DNA of 64,000 nt from Chrysomallon squamiferum (lineage: Eukaryota > Mollusca > Gastropoda > Neomphalida > Peltospiridae), in NCBI GenBank assembly GCA_012295275.1, contig CM022671.1, positions 17,111,956-17,175,955 on the forward strand, written 5' to 3'. The notes below the pieces were generated by a model. The model worked only from the letters and a program-made list of their open reading frames with translations, had not been told where the DNA came from and searched no databases. The position numbers were made by a program, and so were the translations under genes. Each line of letters opens with the position of its first letter. Position 1 is the first letter of the stretch. Below, in pieces: positions 1 to 16,560 of this stretch.

Positions 1-287
1 GTAATAAAAAAACGTAAAGAATAAAGAAGATATAATGTTATAAAAAATATATAAATATAGATTTGTGGTAGGTATAAAAAGAATCTAGATATATAAATAG
101 ATAGTAGGTAGATATATATATAAAAAATATATTATGTTCTTTATGTTCTTTTTCTTCGTTTTCTTCTTCTTCTTCTTCTTCTTCTTATTGTTATTATTGT
201 TATGTGAAAGAGAGTGAGCGTAATCCCAGGAGTATTAATTAATACAGAAATTAAAAAACAACAATGAAAACATAAATGTATATATAT

Positions 288-383
<96 letters not shown>

Positions 384-606
384 CACATTCTTAAAGTATA
401 TTGTGTTCATCATCTTAGCACAAAACTCATTAATTAGTTTCCTTAATCATTTTCCTTAATCATCGTTGTCAGCACAAAAGCGTGAATGTAATACAAATAT
501 AGACAATCACCATTAGTACCAAACTCTAATAGCTAATCCTATCTAATTACGATTTTTTTTTGTATTAGAAATCACTGAAGGGATAGTTTGATGTTAATTA
601 CTAATA
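1..606. other. gene-free AT-rich flank with (AG)n microsatellite
   Basis: No coding signal is visible. The stretch holds a pure AG dinucleotide tract at about 292-380 (89 bases), a short run of TTC-type triplets at about 160-185, and AT-rich filler. Open frames across the AG tract only read out dipeptide repeats. Confidence 0.8.
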
Positions 607-766
607 TTTGATGTTGTATATATACATCATTAGGCCGAAAGCAGTTTCTATTTTAAGAAAACAAAAAAAAACACACGCAAAAATTTCTCACAAGGAACAG
701 CTACTACTACTGCTGATATTATTTGTACTACATACTATTACTCTTACTACTACTCCTACTTCTGGT

Positions 767-1168
767 GCTGTTGCTGCTGTTGCTACTACTACCATTACTA
801 CTGCTTCTATTTCTGATGCTGTTGCTGCTGTTGCTACTACTACCATTACTACTGCTTCTATTTCTGGTGCTGTTGCTGCTGTTGCTACTACTACCATTAC
901 TACTGCTTCTATTTCTGATGCTGTTGCTGCTGTTGCTACTACTACCATTACTACTGCTTCTATTTCTGGTGCTGTTGCTGCTGTTGCTACTACTACTACT
1001 TCTGCTTCTATTTCTGATGCTGTTGCTGCTGCTACTACTACCATTACTACTGCTTCTGCTGCTACTATTACTACTACTTCCAGTTCTACTTCTGCGCTTC
1101 TACTATTACTGCTACCTCTTCTGTTGCTGCTATTACTACTTACTTCTGCTGCTTGCTGCTACTACTAT

Positions 1169-1226
<58 letters not shown>

Positions 1227-1460
1227 GCTTCCACTTCCACTTCTGCTGCTACTACTACTACTTCTGCTTATTTTTCAGTTGCTGTTGCAACAATTACTAT
1301 TACTTACTTTCTGCTTCTGTTGCTGCTACTACTATTACTTCTATTTCTTCTTCTTCTTCTGCTGCTACTACTACTACTACTACTACTACTATTTATTTTT
1401 GTTACTGTTACTGCTACTTCTAATATCGCTTGCTATTACTACTACTACTACTACTAAAGT
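767..1460. repeat. 51-bp tandem array grading into (CTA)n triplet repeats
   Basis: From about 767 to 1070 a 51-bp unit rich in GCTGTTGCTG and CTACTAC triplets is repeated about six times. Alternate copies differ at one position (GGT versus GAT in the plus frame), which hints at a 102-bp higher-order unit. From about 1157 to 1225 it becomes nearly pure CTA triplets, then mixed triplets to about 1457. Both strands stay open for long distances because every triplet phase lacks stops, so the long Ala/Thr or Leu frames are an artefact of composition. No donor, acceptor or conserved domain supports a gene. Confidence 0.85.
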
Positions 1461-1652
1461 CATAATGCATTTACGGACCTGCTAAACCTGTTATTTTACA
1501 TTCTAAACAAACAAATAAATGTAGCCTACTTATGCCGCTTTTAATTATGACTAATAAACTTCTATATATTTCAACAGTAAAATAATGATTGTATTTGGAT
1601 TCTTCTGTGATGATATTTTATATGTTGTATGTGTGTATATGTATCGGTATAT

Positions 1653-1732
<80 letters not shown>

Positions 1733-2800
1733 ATTATACATTTACTTCTTCGACATGCATTACTGTATGCATATCACGTACACGTATGTATTTAGATTGT
1801 AGTTTGGTTGACATGTTATCAAAACTGACAGCACCAGTAACGACATTACACATCAACAAATAACGTTATGCTCGCATGCTTGGAGTTAATATTGCAGGAA
1901 CCAGTTATGATAATTACGCAAATCTCGAATCTGATAGCGAAGATAATCATGAATAAATGATCCATTTTACAGCCGCCAGTATTCATGTACTTATAACATG
2001 ACTGTAAGACACGGCAAACTGTCAGATGACGACTTCACTGGACGTTTCAGAAATGCACTGAGGTGGAAAGAAAAACTGTCGCCATTTTGTCTGAACTGGA
2101 GTCACAGTGGCTTTTCCGGTCTATTAACATTTCATAGCGTTACTGACTGTATTATACACTGTTTAAATGAACGTTAGTTAACTTTGATTTTTTTTCTTAA
2201 GATAACTGGATTTATTAAAAATTTACTGAATAAACCGTATGGCATATTTGATAATTATTATCTTTACATCCAGTATTTGTACGGTGATCTATATATATAT
2301 GTAAGAGTTCCTTCCCTTTAGAATTAATTTTCACTGTAAACAGTCTGAAGTGGTTGAATATATGGTTTTTTTCTTAACGCCTCAGCGTAGTGTATTATGA
2401 ATCCTTTCTCGATGTTAAACTTGTAGTTTTATTTAACAATGGTATACCAAATGAAACTCGCTGCTGCTATATACCGGTCTGTTCTTTTAGACTAGCAGTA
2501 AGGGATCTTTTACATCCACATAACAACGATGAATAACGTTCATTTTCTTCTTCTTTTTCTTTTTAAATAAATAAATAAATAAATATAATGATAATAATAA
2601 TAGACAGAGAATTTTAACTTTGTAAATTTAACTGAATAAATGGGCCGTTGCCTTTCATCTGTTCCTATAAACTATTATTGTTTTAACATGTCCTTTGTTG
2701 TTGAGGACCTTTTTAAATTTTATTTAAGTGCTCTTAAATTTGTTTCTGTACTATATTTTCGATTTATTGATAAATTACATTCTGTTTACATATCATTCAG

Positions 2801-2887
<87 letters not shown>

Positions 2888-3011
2888 GTTATTGTTATTT
2901 CTATTACTATTACTGCTACAACTGTTAAAACAAATATTGCTTTACCGTGTGAAATAAAATGTAACACTTAATTTATTTTTATTATGTTGAACCTATGGGG
3001 AAAAAACCCCA
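1461..3011. other. gene-free stretch with (GA)n and (ATT)n tracts
   Basis: Contains a GA tract at 1654-1730, AT-rich sequence, and an ATT triplet tract at about 2801-2887. A 59-codon ATG frame at 1998-2176 looks mildly protein-like but has no recognisable motif or splice context and is not called. Confidence 0.7.
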
Positions 3012-3260
3012 TCATAAAATAAAAGAAAGAAATCTGCGAGACAGGCAGACAAACAAACACAGAAGCGAAGAAATTGCAAGAAATAAAATAAAAAACAAAC
3101 AGCAACAACAACAAAATCCTACGAGACAGACGGACAAACAAAAAAACAGCAACCAACAAATATAAAAATCAATAAATAAATAAAATAAAAATCCTCCGAG
3201 ACTGATAGACTTACAGACACAGAACCAAAGAAACAGCAGGAAACCCCCAAAACCTGCAAG
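3012..3260. repeat. degenerate ~85-90 bp tandem repeat, about three copies
   Basis: Three loosely similar blocks share a core of the form TCYKCGAGACWG, followed by GACA-type words, then AGAAACAGCA/AAATAAAATA-like sequence. Cores start near 3032, 3117 and 3194. The copies have diverged by many substitutions and indels, so the array looks old. Confidence 0.5.
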
Positions 3261-3299
3261 TTTACTCAAAACATTGTCACACACAGATTTGCCAAAAAA

Positions 3300-4064
3300 G
3301 TGACTGTAAACAATGCCAACGAATGTTTTAGATCTCTCACCGTTTCTACTTTTTCAATTTAATGTTGGTAATATCTTCTTCAGTTAAAAAAAACTTAATC
3401 TGTGTCTCTTATTCGTCTTTTTAAACAACATATTTGACGACGATAATGCTTTACCGAAGATTAGTCTCCTAGCAACGACCCAGTAATACTTTTTTTAAAT
3501 TTTTAAACCGGATTAACAGCCAATATAATTCATTTCGTTAATGTACCATTTTTTTTTTCTTTTTTTTTGCTGCTGCTGCTATCAAAGCCTGTAGTAATAC
3601 TGCTAATGTCAGTAGCATTGCTACAGCTACCACGAAGACAACCATAACGACGATGACGGCAATATTACCATAACAGCAGCAAAAGCAATAACAACAACAA
3701 ATAATATTACAAAAAATGCTACTGCACTGCTTTAATTGTATTTTTGGTAACAGGGCAAGGCTATTTGTTTTAAAAAGTTGTAAATTTTTGGTAAAACCAT
3801 TTGTATTTGAACCCGAGCTACTGTTGTCAGCTGAAAATAGAAAATAATTGTATAATATTGGTTAATTTCATAAAAATGTCTTCAACATTTGCTCTCAATG
3901 TGTGTAATAGTCCATCCTCCATTTTTTTTTTACCACTTCTCACTTCTTTTATTTATTTTTTTATTTTTGTGAATTGTAAACCAGTGAGCGAAAAGACTTA
4001 AAGCTAATAAACAACAACAAACAACTATTAATTAGCAGTAATAGTATTGCTAATAATTTGTATA

Positions 4065-4137
<73 letters not shown>

Positions 4138-4377
4138 TACTACTGTACTACTATACTACTACTACTGTTATTGTTACTGTTACTACAACAGCTGCTGCTA
4201 TTTCTACTACTACCATACCATTACCATTATCTTTACAAATAGTTCAGCCATTGACATTATCATCTTAAATATAACGATGTTAGTGAATAAAGAAAGTGTG
4301 ATTAGATTACAAATAGACCATTTTCGATTTCCTTGTTTTGCTCTTTTATTTATTTATTTATTTACTTATTTATTTGT

Positions 4378-4432
<55 letters not shown>

Positions 4433-4445
4433 TTATTACTACTAC

Positions 4446-4476
<31 letters not shown>

Positions 4477-4633
4477 TTTATATTTTTATTTTTTTTTATT
4501 TAGGATATTTTAACTGTCATTGTGTTGGTTTTCTTGTATTATGTTAGATAATCTAAAATATTCTGTTCAGCAACTTTCACGTATGAATGAAAACTAGAAT
4601 TGATCAATACTGCATTATTATTGTGTGCTTTCT

Positions 4634-4687
<54 letters not shown>

Positions 4688-5121
4688 ACATACACACAAG
4701 TGTTTTATTTAGGAACATATACAAAACAACTCAACGCAACTACCTGAATGAAAACTAGAACCGATCAATATTATATTATTGTTGCATGCTTTCGACATAT
4801 ATATATATATATATTAATAAATACATTTATAACTGTTTTATTTATGAACACGTACAAAAAACAAGAACAAAAAGACAATGAACTAGTGATAAGAATTCTT
4901 GTTTTGAAAGAGAAACAGTTGAACAGCTTGTCCTGGATGATGTGGGGAAAATTAAACTATTATTTTACAGAACATCAACAAAATGCAACATAATGAATGG
5001 TAAAGAAACTTAAAAAAAAGAAAAGAAAATCGTAACAGACAGAAATAAAGTAAAAACTTGAGAAACACACAGAGAAACACATACAAATAGGAATTTTAAA
5101 CGAAAAAAATAAACAGCTGTT

Positions 5122-5153
<32 letters not shown>

Positions 5154-6500
5154 TGAAAATGTAAACTTGTATCGCCCAGGTATAATATTATTTCCTTCTT
5201 ATAACATCTGGGCAAAACGACGTTTAATTCTGTCGACAAAACCTTAAGTATACCGTGCTCTTATTCTCTCCTTCATCTGCACTACAACAGTAAAGTCATC
5301 CTCATCATTATAACTAGTAACGTTATGATCGTCAAAAGAATATCGTTCTTAGTTAGGGGCGGATCTGACATGAATGTGATAAGGCTTGAACTCCAGAGCT
5401 CGTGATAAAATAACAGTGGTGTTCTGACTTGGTGGACGACTGCCAAGGTCCCCCAAAACACATCAAGATTCAGGGCACCCAGATTGAAGTTCAGCCGCTG
5501 TTTATAGTCATTATAACTATCAGCAAGAAAATAATAATCGTTAACAGCAGAACAGTTATTATTATTATCATCATCATCATCATCACCATCATCATTAGCA
5601 GTAATAGCTGTATCATCACTGTGATGATCAACCTGATCAAGATAAGCACACTCGTCAGATCTGAACTTTCCCACAAACAGCCACACGAACGATATCGTAA
5701 TGGCTGAAATAAATATCACTTTACCTGCATATCGATGCAGAAAGCAATTTGTCGAAATAATCCCTTTGATTAAGTTATTAATACCACATCATTTTCACAA
5801 ATTACAAAGCCTGGAATGACTGTATCCAGACAGTCCGTGCACGATCAGGTCGATTAATTATTTATACACTGTAAACAAATATTTTCGTTGAAGAGGAAAC
5901 ATCGCCGTTTAATGAAGTTAATTTTGAAAAAAGATCCATCAGCAATTGGGAAAACCAAAAAAAAAAAAAAAAAAAAAAACACAGTAATAATAATAATTTC
6001 TGATTATAGACTCTTTCACTGGAATTTTCTTCTGGTAATATGATACAAATGGGCAAATAAATATTTGCTATTTTCTTCAATTAATTATTTATTATTTAGT
6101 GGCAAACAATCTTCGCTAATAATAACGTATGGTAATCGTTGCGTCATTTCGTATAATATTATAGTGAAACTCTTAAGAATGTTCTATTTAGCCTAAATTT
6201 CTATATAACAAAATGATGTGACGATCAAAGCAAAACAAATCATCGTCATGAATTTGTTATTTTATTGCCAGACTTTATTATTAGCGAAATATTAATCTAA
6301 GAAACAAATCAAACAATAAGTTAGTATTCTGTAAAATACATTCAGTCAATTTGTTCGACACCAAATGCATCGTTTATGGTTAAAAAAATTAAATGCAGCA
6401 CCCAGTCAGCTTGAACATGTTAAAAATAAATTTTCTGATAAAACTGGAACAGGAAGTGATCACGAGGAACTTTAACTATAACTCTAATCCTCCAATCAAC
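3300..6500. other. gene-free stretch rich in triplet, tetranucleotide and CA repeats
   Basis: Holds a TAC tract (4065-4137), a TTTA tract (about 4345-4434) running into ATT triplets to about 4475, a CA tract (about 4635-4680), a short AT run near 4797-4814, an A homopolymer at about 5128-5152, and another near 5957-5980. A minus-strand frame at 5282-5719 is the only non-trivial open frame; it is interrupted by Asp/Asn triplet runs and matches nothing I recognise. Confidence 0.7.
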
Positions 6501-6526
6501 CGATTTGATATTTTTTTGTCTTGAAA

Positions 6527-6568
<42 letters not shown>

Positions 6569-8580
6569 CAAACTTGTAGGGAAAAAAACAAAAACAAATT
6601 AAAAATAAATTACTTTAACCACAAGAAGTCGGTCAAAATTTAAATGCAAATTATAATTATATTTTTTACACACTCTATAAAAGAAATTAATGTCTATAAT
6701 TATACTTTATTTCCCCTTATTTTGCAGATCGACGTAATTATTTGCCTGCGTTTAAAATAACAACACTGAAATATCTGTTATCGATATTTCGTTTCGCTTC
6801 ACTGGCAGTTTGCGTCATAGTTACGTTTTTTTAATGAACCTGAACTGATGAAATAAAATAAAACCAATTTTCTGACTGGCATTATTTATTTTATTATGCT
6901 TTTTTTTTTTTTTTTTTATTTTAAAATTTATATTTTATTTTATTTTATCTATATTTTAATTTTTTATTTAATTTTTTATTTCACTAGTTCTTTTTAAGGG
7001 TTTCCATTTACAAGGCTTTAAAAATAAAACAGCAAGAGAGAGAGAGAGATATACGACACGGTTTTAATAATAAATACTGCTGGAATTAGAGAGTGAAAAA
7101 GCAGTATGACTTTAATCATCCATCTCATGAATTAATTAAAATAAAGAAAAATAAGGTTGGCTTAATGACAGTTTTTCACATCATTAAATCAGCGTCTACC
7201 GAACTGAAATGAAAGAAAGAAAAAAAAGCTGAGATGTGTAGGATCGAATTTCCGATAAGAAAATTAATGAGATTTCCTCTTAGCCTATCTGAACTCTGTT
7301 GTGCTTAGAAATAAAACAGTAATTTATAATATTTGATCATCATCATCGTCGTCATGATGATCATATTCATCATGATCGTGGTCATAACAATAACAATAAT
7401 AATGATTAATACCAATATTGATGATCATCATGATGATCATTATTACTGTTGTTGTTGTTGTGGTTAAATTTTATTATTATTATTGATTGTTAATTAATTA
7501 TTATTATTGTTAAATGTTGCTTCTATTGTCTTACCATCTAACCATCTACCTATAAACTAAAGCCAGATATTTAAATGTTTTTTTTTTTAAATGTTTTAAC
7601 AATAACAGGTCTATAATGTAGAAATAAAATTATTGAAGTTTATATCAGTAAAGTCGAATGAAAAAAAAAAAAAAAAAACAACAACAAAAAAACAAGATAA
7701 AAATTCCCACAAACACCCAACAAAAAAAAAAAAAAAAAAACCAACAAAAACCCAAAACAAACAGAACAAAGAAGAAAAACAACAAGAAGAAGAAAAAAAT
7801 ATATAACAAAACAACATAATACAAAATAAACTCCTGACATTTTTCGTTCTGCTTTCCAAAAATTTCGGGTGAATTTACAGTGTGAATGAAACTAGAAGGA
7901 AAAAAAAACAACGGAAGTAAACAAAAACACGACGAAATTTGGTCGCGGACGAATAAAATTTTATGATAAAGATTCAAGGAGTATGAATAACACTGACCTA
8001 GTATAAGAAACACTGGTTTATACCCGTAAGTTAATAATAGAAGTTACTTTACTGGAAATAGTTTCTTGTCATCTACATTATATCGGTATTATAAGTTTTC
8101 AAATCAAGAGAGTTTCTGATTAAACCTTAGAGAAATCTATTTAACTCATTGAGACAATGGTTTACGACAAAGACAGTAGTAAACTCTAGTCTTCATTTCA
8201 CATGGATCAAGAGAGACAGACTGCAAATGCTGCTGATGTTTAAGATGCTTCCATAAGAGTATTGTTCATACACGCCTGTCGTGGGTACGTCGCTAACAGC
8301 CTTGTCTTAATAATTTGATTTATAAATGCACTTTGATCATTCTTGATTAACTTGAACTTATGACATCGTCTTGTTTTCGTCTCTCTCATTAGATATTTAA
8401 ATACAGTGCTTGAAAACAAACCTGCTGTGATAATTACAATGAACAGTGATCTTGACTTTGCTAGTGTCTCCGTATCAAATGTCAAAGCACTGAATTAGAA
8501 TTCGTTACTATTCTTGGTCTTTAAATGTGACCAGATGAAATATTAAAAGAAAAATATATAAAAAAAAAAAAAAAAAAATG

Positions 8581-8622
<42 letters not shown>

Positions 8623-8952
8623 TAAAGAAAATAATAATAATAATAAAAAAAAGATTCTAATCTGAATTTTCATTTTTCCTGCTCATGTTTGTTATTCTGA
8701 TAACCTTGAAAATGAAAATCATTTTGTGTTGCCATTCGATAAACGTGATACATGGATTATATTTCCATTTGTTTCCTCACTGTTTATGTTTTTATACGTA
8801 CAAAATACAATCTCTGGATTAGAGAGAAATAACAAATGAAACTAATAATCCTATTTTTTTCTTCTTTCTTTTTTTTTTTTTTTTTTTTTTTTCAAAAAAA
8901 ATAAAATAAAATAAAAAAAGGAAAAATAGAAATAAAAATAAAAAAATAAATA

Positions 8953-8984
<32 letters not shown>

Positions 8985-9210
8985 CTGTTGTGGATTCCTC
9001 TTTCTGATGTATCTTTGAAAATAAAATGAGTCATTATAAAGAAATAAGAAAACAACAATAATAAAAATTAAAAAAATTAAAGAACAAAAAAAAAGAACAA
9101 AGTAAACAATACAAGACAGAGGGATAAGGAAGTTCAGTTCAACGTAACATGACTGACGTCCGTTAAATTTCAAGTACAAAACAAACATCTTAAGAGTCTT
9201 TAAACAGGCG

Positions 9211-9241
<31 letters not shown>

Positions 9242-10207
9242 GTTGTTGTTGTTGTTGTTGTTGTTATTATAGTTGTTGTTATTTTTATTACTACTACTGT
9301 TATTGTTATTATATTTGTTGAACACTATTATTATTGTTATATTATTGTTAATTTTATTACTATTGTTTTTGTTATAATTGTCATTATATTATTATTATTA
9401 TTGTTTTTGCTTTTGTTGTTGTTGTTGTTATTATTATTATTTTTTTTTTTATTGATGTGATTTCTGCACAGAAAAAACAAAAACTGAAAATTATCTGTAA
9501 TCATCTTTTAATGAAGATATGTCATTAAAATACATATATTACAAAATATAACTTTTGATTTTATAAGATTGATGATAATTAGTGGTACAAACGGTGTAAG
9601 AAAAATAAATAAAAATAAAACTGTTAACAGTCGACGATAAAATTTCAGTTGTAAAATAATTCGCTAATTATTTTAAAGTCTTAATATTGCATTGTAATGT
9701 GTAAAGATTCTTGTGTCTAAAATAAGCGAAATGTTAAACGTACGAAATAAGATTAATTAAAACTAATTCACTGTGCAACACAACAGTTCATCCCTCACTA
9801 ATTTAAATAATATAATAGTGATGATGTCCAAATATTCCTTGACACATCAGAAATGTATATCAAAGAATAGTTCTGTTCCTTCACCAATAGAAACTTTGAA
9901 TACTGAAGACAGAATCTTTCAAGAATAATTTTTTGTGCCTTGAATGGAAATATTTGACAAATTTTGATGTGAATAAGAAAATTTAAGATTAGTCAGAGGT
10001 TTTCCATCAGTCTGTTTTTACCATAAGTTAAATGTTTATATCACGAACCAAAACCCTCACTTAAAAAAAATAAAAAAAAATAAATAAATAAAAAAAAATT
10101 AATCAAAGACGAAGGAAAATTAAAAATTAAATCCTACCAGGAAAAGAACATTATTAACACATATTTCATTTTGTGAGTCTTGAATTGATAGACATCAAAT
10201 AAATCTA

Positions 10208-10258
<51 letters not shown>

Positions 10259-10298
10259 ATGAATAAATAAATAAAAGTATCTACCATGTTGAAAAACA
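6501..10298. other. gene-free stretch of homopolymers and triplet repeats
   Basis: Contains AAT triplets (about 6526-6566), long A/T homopolymers (about 6900, 7663, 7722, 8560-8610, 8872-8892), TTA/TTG triplets (about 9211-9460) and an AAAT tract at about 10207-10274, just past the stop of the open frame at 10299-11120. Clusters of GATGAT/ATCATC words near 7330-7440 form small palindromes. No gene is supported. Part of the region next to 10299 could be 3' untranslated sequence of the minus-strand frame. Confidence 0.65.
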
Positions 10299-11120
10299 TC
10301 ACCTTCTCGGCATAATGTCGCTGGTGGACCTGGCTCTCTGCCTGTCGCTTGCTCCTCTCACTCGAAGTCGTCGCGACGTGGGAGAAGGCGACCGAGAAGC
10401 TTTCAGTTCGGCGACTTCCTCGCTGGACACTTCCCTGGACGCGTGGATCGCGGGTCGCGTCACCGGCTGTGGACGAAAACTGGCGTCCAGAAGATTCTTT
10501 TGACTTCTCGGAGAGACGATTTGGTTTAAATTTCCATCCGATTTGCAGAACGTCTTCAGATTGTGCAGATTGTGCGTGATCACCACGGGTCTGCCGTCTC
10601 TGTATTTTCTTTGCATCACCGGGGAAGGCACCAGCAGGCTGGTTGTGACGTCAGTGCTGTCTAACGTTCTGGATCTGGCGGCAGCAGACGTTAAACTGGG
10701 GCTCGGAGAGGACAGACGTTCGTCACACTTTTCGACGGTTATGGCCGGAAAACCCGATGCGTTAACTTTTCCCTTTGACCCGTTGCTATCCGAACTGGCA
10801 ATGGAATCTCCAGACATTTCCCTGGGGGCAGGGGAACACATAAACCGCCCCGGTTCAAGATCGTTTTCGTCTACGTACCTGTCCGAATCCAGATGGTTGA
10901 ATCTGTTGTAACATTCCGTTCCCAGAATCGTCATTTCCGATCGTTCTCCGTGTTTAGAATGGGAAGAGTTGTTTCTTTCGCCGAGCTTGTCTTTGCCAGC
11001 AACGTGTTTGTTACTGAACGTCGTCCTCGAACCCGCCTGCTTCTTGTGCTTGTCGGGACTTTCGCCCGATTTCAAAGGAGGCAGGTTATAAACCGCACCG
11101 CTTTTCTCACTCCTACGCAT
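10299..11120 (-). CDS. unassigned Ser/Arg-rich disordered protein, 273 aa (single-exon frame or terminal exon)
   Basis: An open frame of 273 codons runs from an ATG at 11118-11120 to TGA at 10299-10301. It is clearly GC-richer than everything around it, and codon use is mixed, as expected of real coding sequence. The product is hydrophilic, with no membrane segment, signal peptide or Cys pattern. It is rich in Ser, Arg, Lys and Pro, with SxS, RxxS and SPSP-type motifs and a basic end (RARSTSDIMPRR), so it is probably disordered and phosphorylated. The ATG has A at -3, and a TGA lies in frame five codons upstream; a plausible acceptor ends right before that TGA (after 11136). These favour a real start codon in a spliced transcript. 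Alternatively it could be the last exon of the transporter upstream on the same strand, using a weak phase-0 acceptor after 11106. I do not recognise the family. Confidence 0.6.
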   Translation of the reverse strand: MRRSEKSGAVYNLPPLKSGESPDKHKKQAGSRTTFSNKHVAGKDKLGERNNSSHSKHGERSEMTILGTECYNRFNHLDSDRYVDENDLEPGRFMCSPAPREMSGDSIASSDSNGSKGKVNASGFPAITVEKCDERLSSPSPSLTSAAARSRTLDSTDVTTSLLVPSPVMQRKYRDGRPVVITHNLHNLKTFCKSDGNLNQIVSPRSQKNLLDASFRPQPVTRPAIHASREVSSEEVAELKASRSPSPTSRRLRVRGASDRQRARSTSDIMPRR

Positions 11121-15100
<3,980 letters not shown>

Positions 15101-15164
15101 CTAATATTAATAACATTAATCGAACTAATCTTACAGATAATTCATCTCGATATTTATACAGATA

Positions 15165-15246
15165 ATCGTATGTATGTATGTATGTATGTATAATGTATAT
15201 ATGTATGTATGTATGTATGTATGTGTGTATGTATGTATGTATAATG

Positions 15247-15279
<33 letters not shown>

Positions 15280-15560
15280 GTGTATGTATTGATGCATGTA
15301 TTTACATGTATATGCATTTATGTTTATACACACACACACACATCAATATGTATTTGCATATATATGTGTGTGTGTGTGTTTGTGTATAAACATGTACGTC
15401 CGTATGTATGCATGTATGTATGTAAAGGTATATCTGTTCTGTTTATACGTAGTTGTGTGAGTGTGTATGTACATATTATGCATGCATCTATTTGCATATC
15501 AATACATATTTTGTTCAACAACAATAATAGTAATAATAGTAATAATAGTATGTATATGTA
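15165..15560. repeat. TATG-type tetranucleotide and TG repeats
   Basis: Runs of TATG/GTAT words at about 15167-15300, then alternating CA and TG dinucleotides (about 15330-15380), more TATG to about 15425, and AATAGT repeats near 15525-15550. Frames through it encode only Tyr/Val/Cys/Met or Ile/His/Thr repeats. Confidence 0.9.
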
Positions 15561-15844
15561 TAAGACGTATAAAATGACACGTCGATTAACACAGCTAACT
15601 CGTATCACGATTTACTTCTAACAGAAACAACAACAGATTTAATAAACTGGCAATTAAACAACTCATGTAAGTAAGTAAGTAAGTCAGTACCCGCTTGTCT
15701 AGAAAAGGTAACAAAGAACACAACACATAAAATATTTATAGCATTTTAAAACGAAGGCATCAGATATTCTTTTTACAAGAATCTTTTATCATCATCTACG
15801 ACATCATTACTCCCAGCCAGTGGCCAAATGATCTGTTTGTGACT

Positions 15845-16560
15845 GCTGTGATTAGCATTCATTCGCTTGTGACTATTATTTGTTAGTGACACTTCTCATC
15901 TGCTAGTGACTGCCACAGTTGGTTAGTGACTTGCATCATTTATAGTGACATGATCTATATTATTGACTCTTATGGTTGTTAATGACTGATATAGATGTTA
16001 TAAATTGCTAAGGTATGTTAGTGACTATAATTTGTTAATGGCGCCTATAATTAGTTAGTGACTATGATTTGTTAATGAATGTTATAATTCATCAAATACT
16101 ACTATGATCTGTTAGTGAATGCCATAATTTATTACTGATTGAGATAATTAGTTAGTGATGGCTATAATTTGTTAGTGACTGCTATCATTTGCTAGTGATT
16201 CTATAATTTATTAGTGACTGCTATAATTTGTTAGTGATTGCTATAATTCGTTAGTGACTGCTATAATTTGTTAGTGAGTGCTATAAGTTGTTAGTTATTG
16301 ACTAATGTAATTCGTTAGTGACTGCTATAATTTGTTAGTGACTATTATAATTCCTTAGTGACTGTTATAATTTGTTAGTGACTATTATAATTCGTTAGTG
16401 ACTGCTATAATTTGTTAGGGACTGCTATGTTTTAGTGACTGGTATAATTTGCTAGTGATATCTACAATTTGTTATCAATTAGTCTGATGTTAGTGAGTTC
16501 TATAATTTGTTAGTGACTAGTTTTAACTCCTGTAATGCTATAATTCTGTTACAGACATAT
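15845..16560. repeat. ~21-bp minisatellite, roughly 30 degenerate copies
   Basis: A unit close to TTAGTGACTGCTATAATTTG recurs with a period of about 20-22 bases. The centre (16140-16450) is the most regular; copies decay toward both ends. Substitutions such as GACT/GATT and TTTG/TTCG distinguish copies. The array is not coding in any frame because the unit contains TAG/TAA and the period is not fixed. Confidence 0.85.

Noticed and set aside
292-380. Arg-Glu, Ser-Leu or similar dipeptide frames across AG/CT tracts here and near 1654, 11857, 31046, 40234, 42639 and 49711
   Set aside because: Translations of dinucleotide microsatellites; no flanking coding sequence.
608-1457. Long open frames on both strands encoding Ala/Thr, Leu or Val repeats
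   Set aside because: They follow from triplet-repeat composition that lacks stops in several phases; no conserved domain or splice context.
1998-2176. 59-codon plus-strand ATG frame
   Set aside because: Short, unrecognised, no supporting context; similar frames arise by chance in 64 kb.
5282-5719. 145-codon minus frame and an overlapping plus frame containing DDCQGPPKHIKIQGT
   Set aside because: Interrupted by Asp/Asn or Ile triplet runs, no recognisable family, and no convincing paired splice sites; left as unproven.
7330-7440. GATC/ATCATC palindromic words, also near 14465-14490
   Set aside because: Explained by mixed ATC/GAT triplet repeats; arms too short and degenerate for a distinct element.
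15165-15425. Regularly spaced repeats that could suggest a CRISPR array
   Set aside because: They are tetranucleotide microsatellites without unique spacers in a eukaryotic locus.
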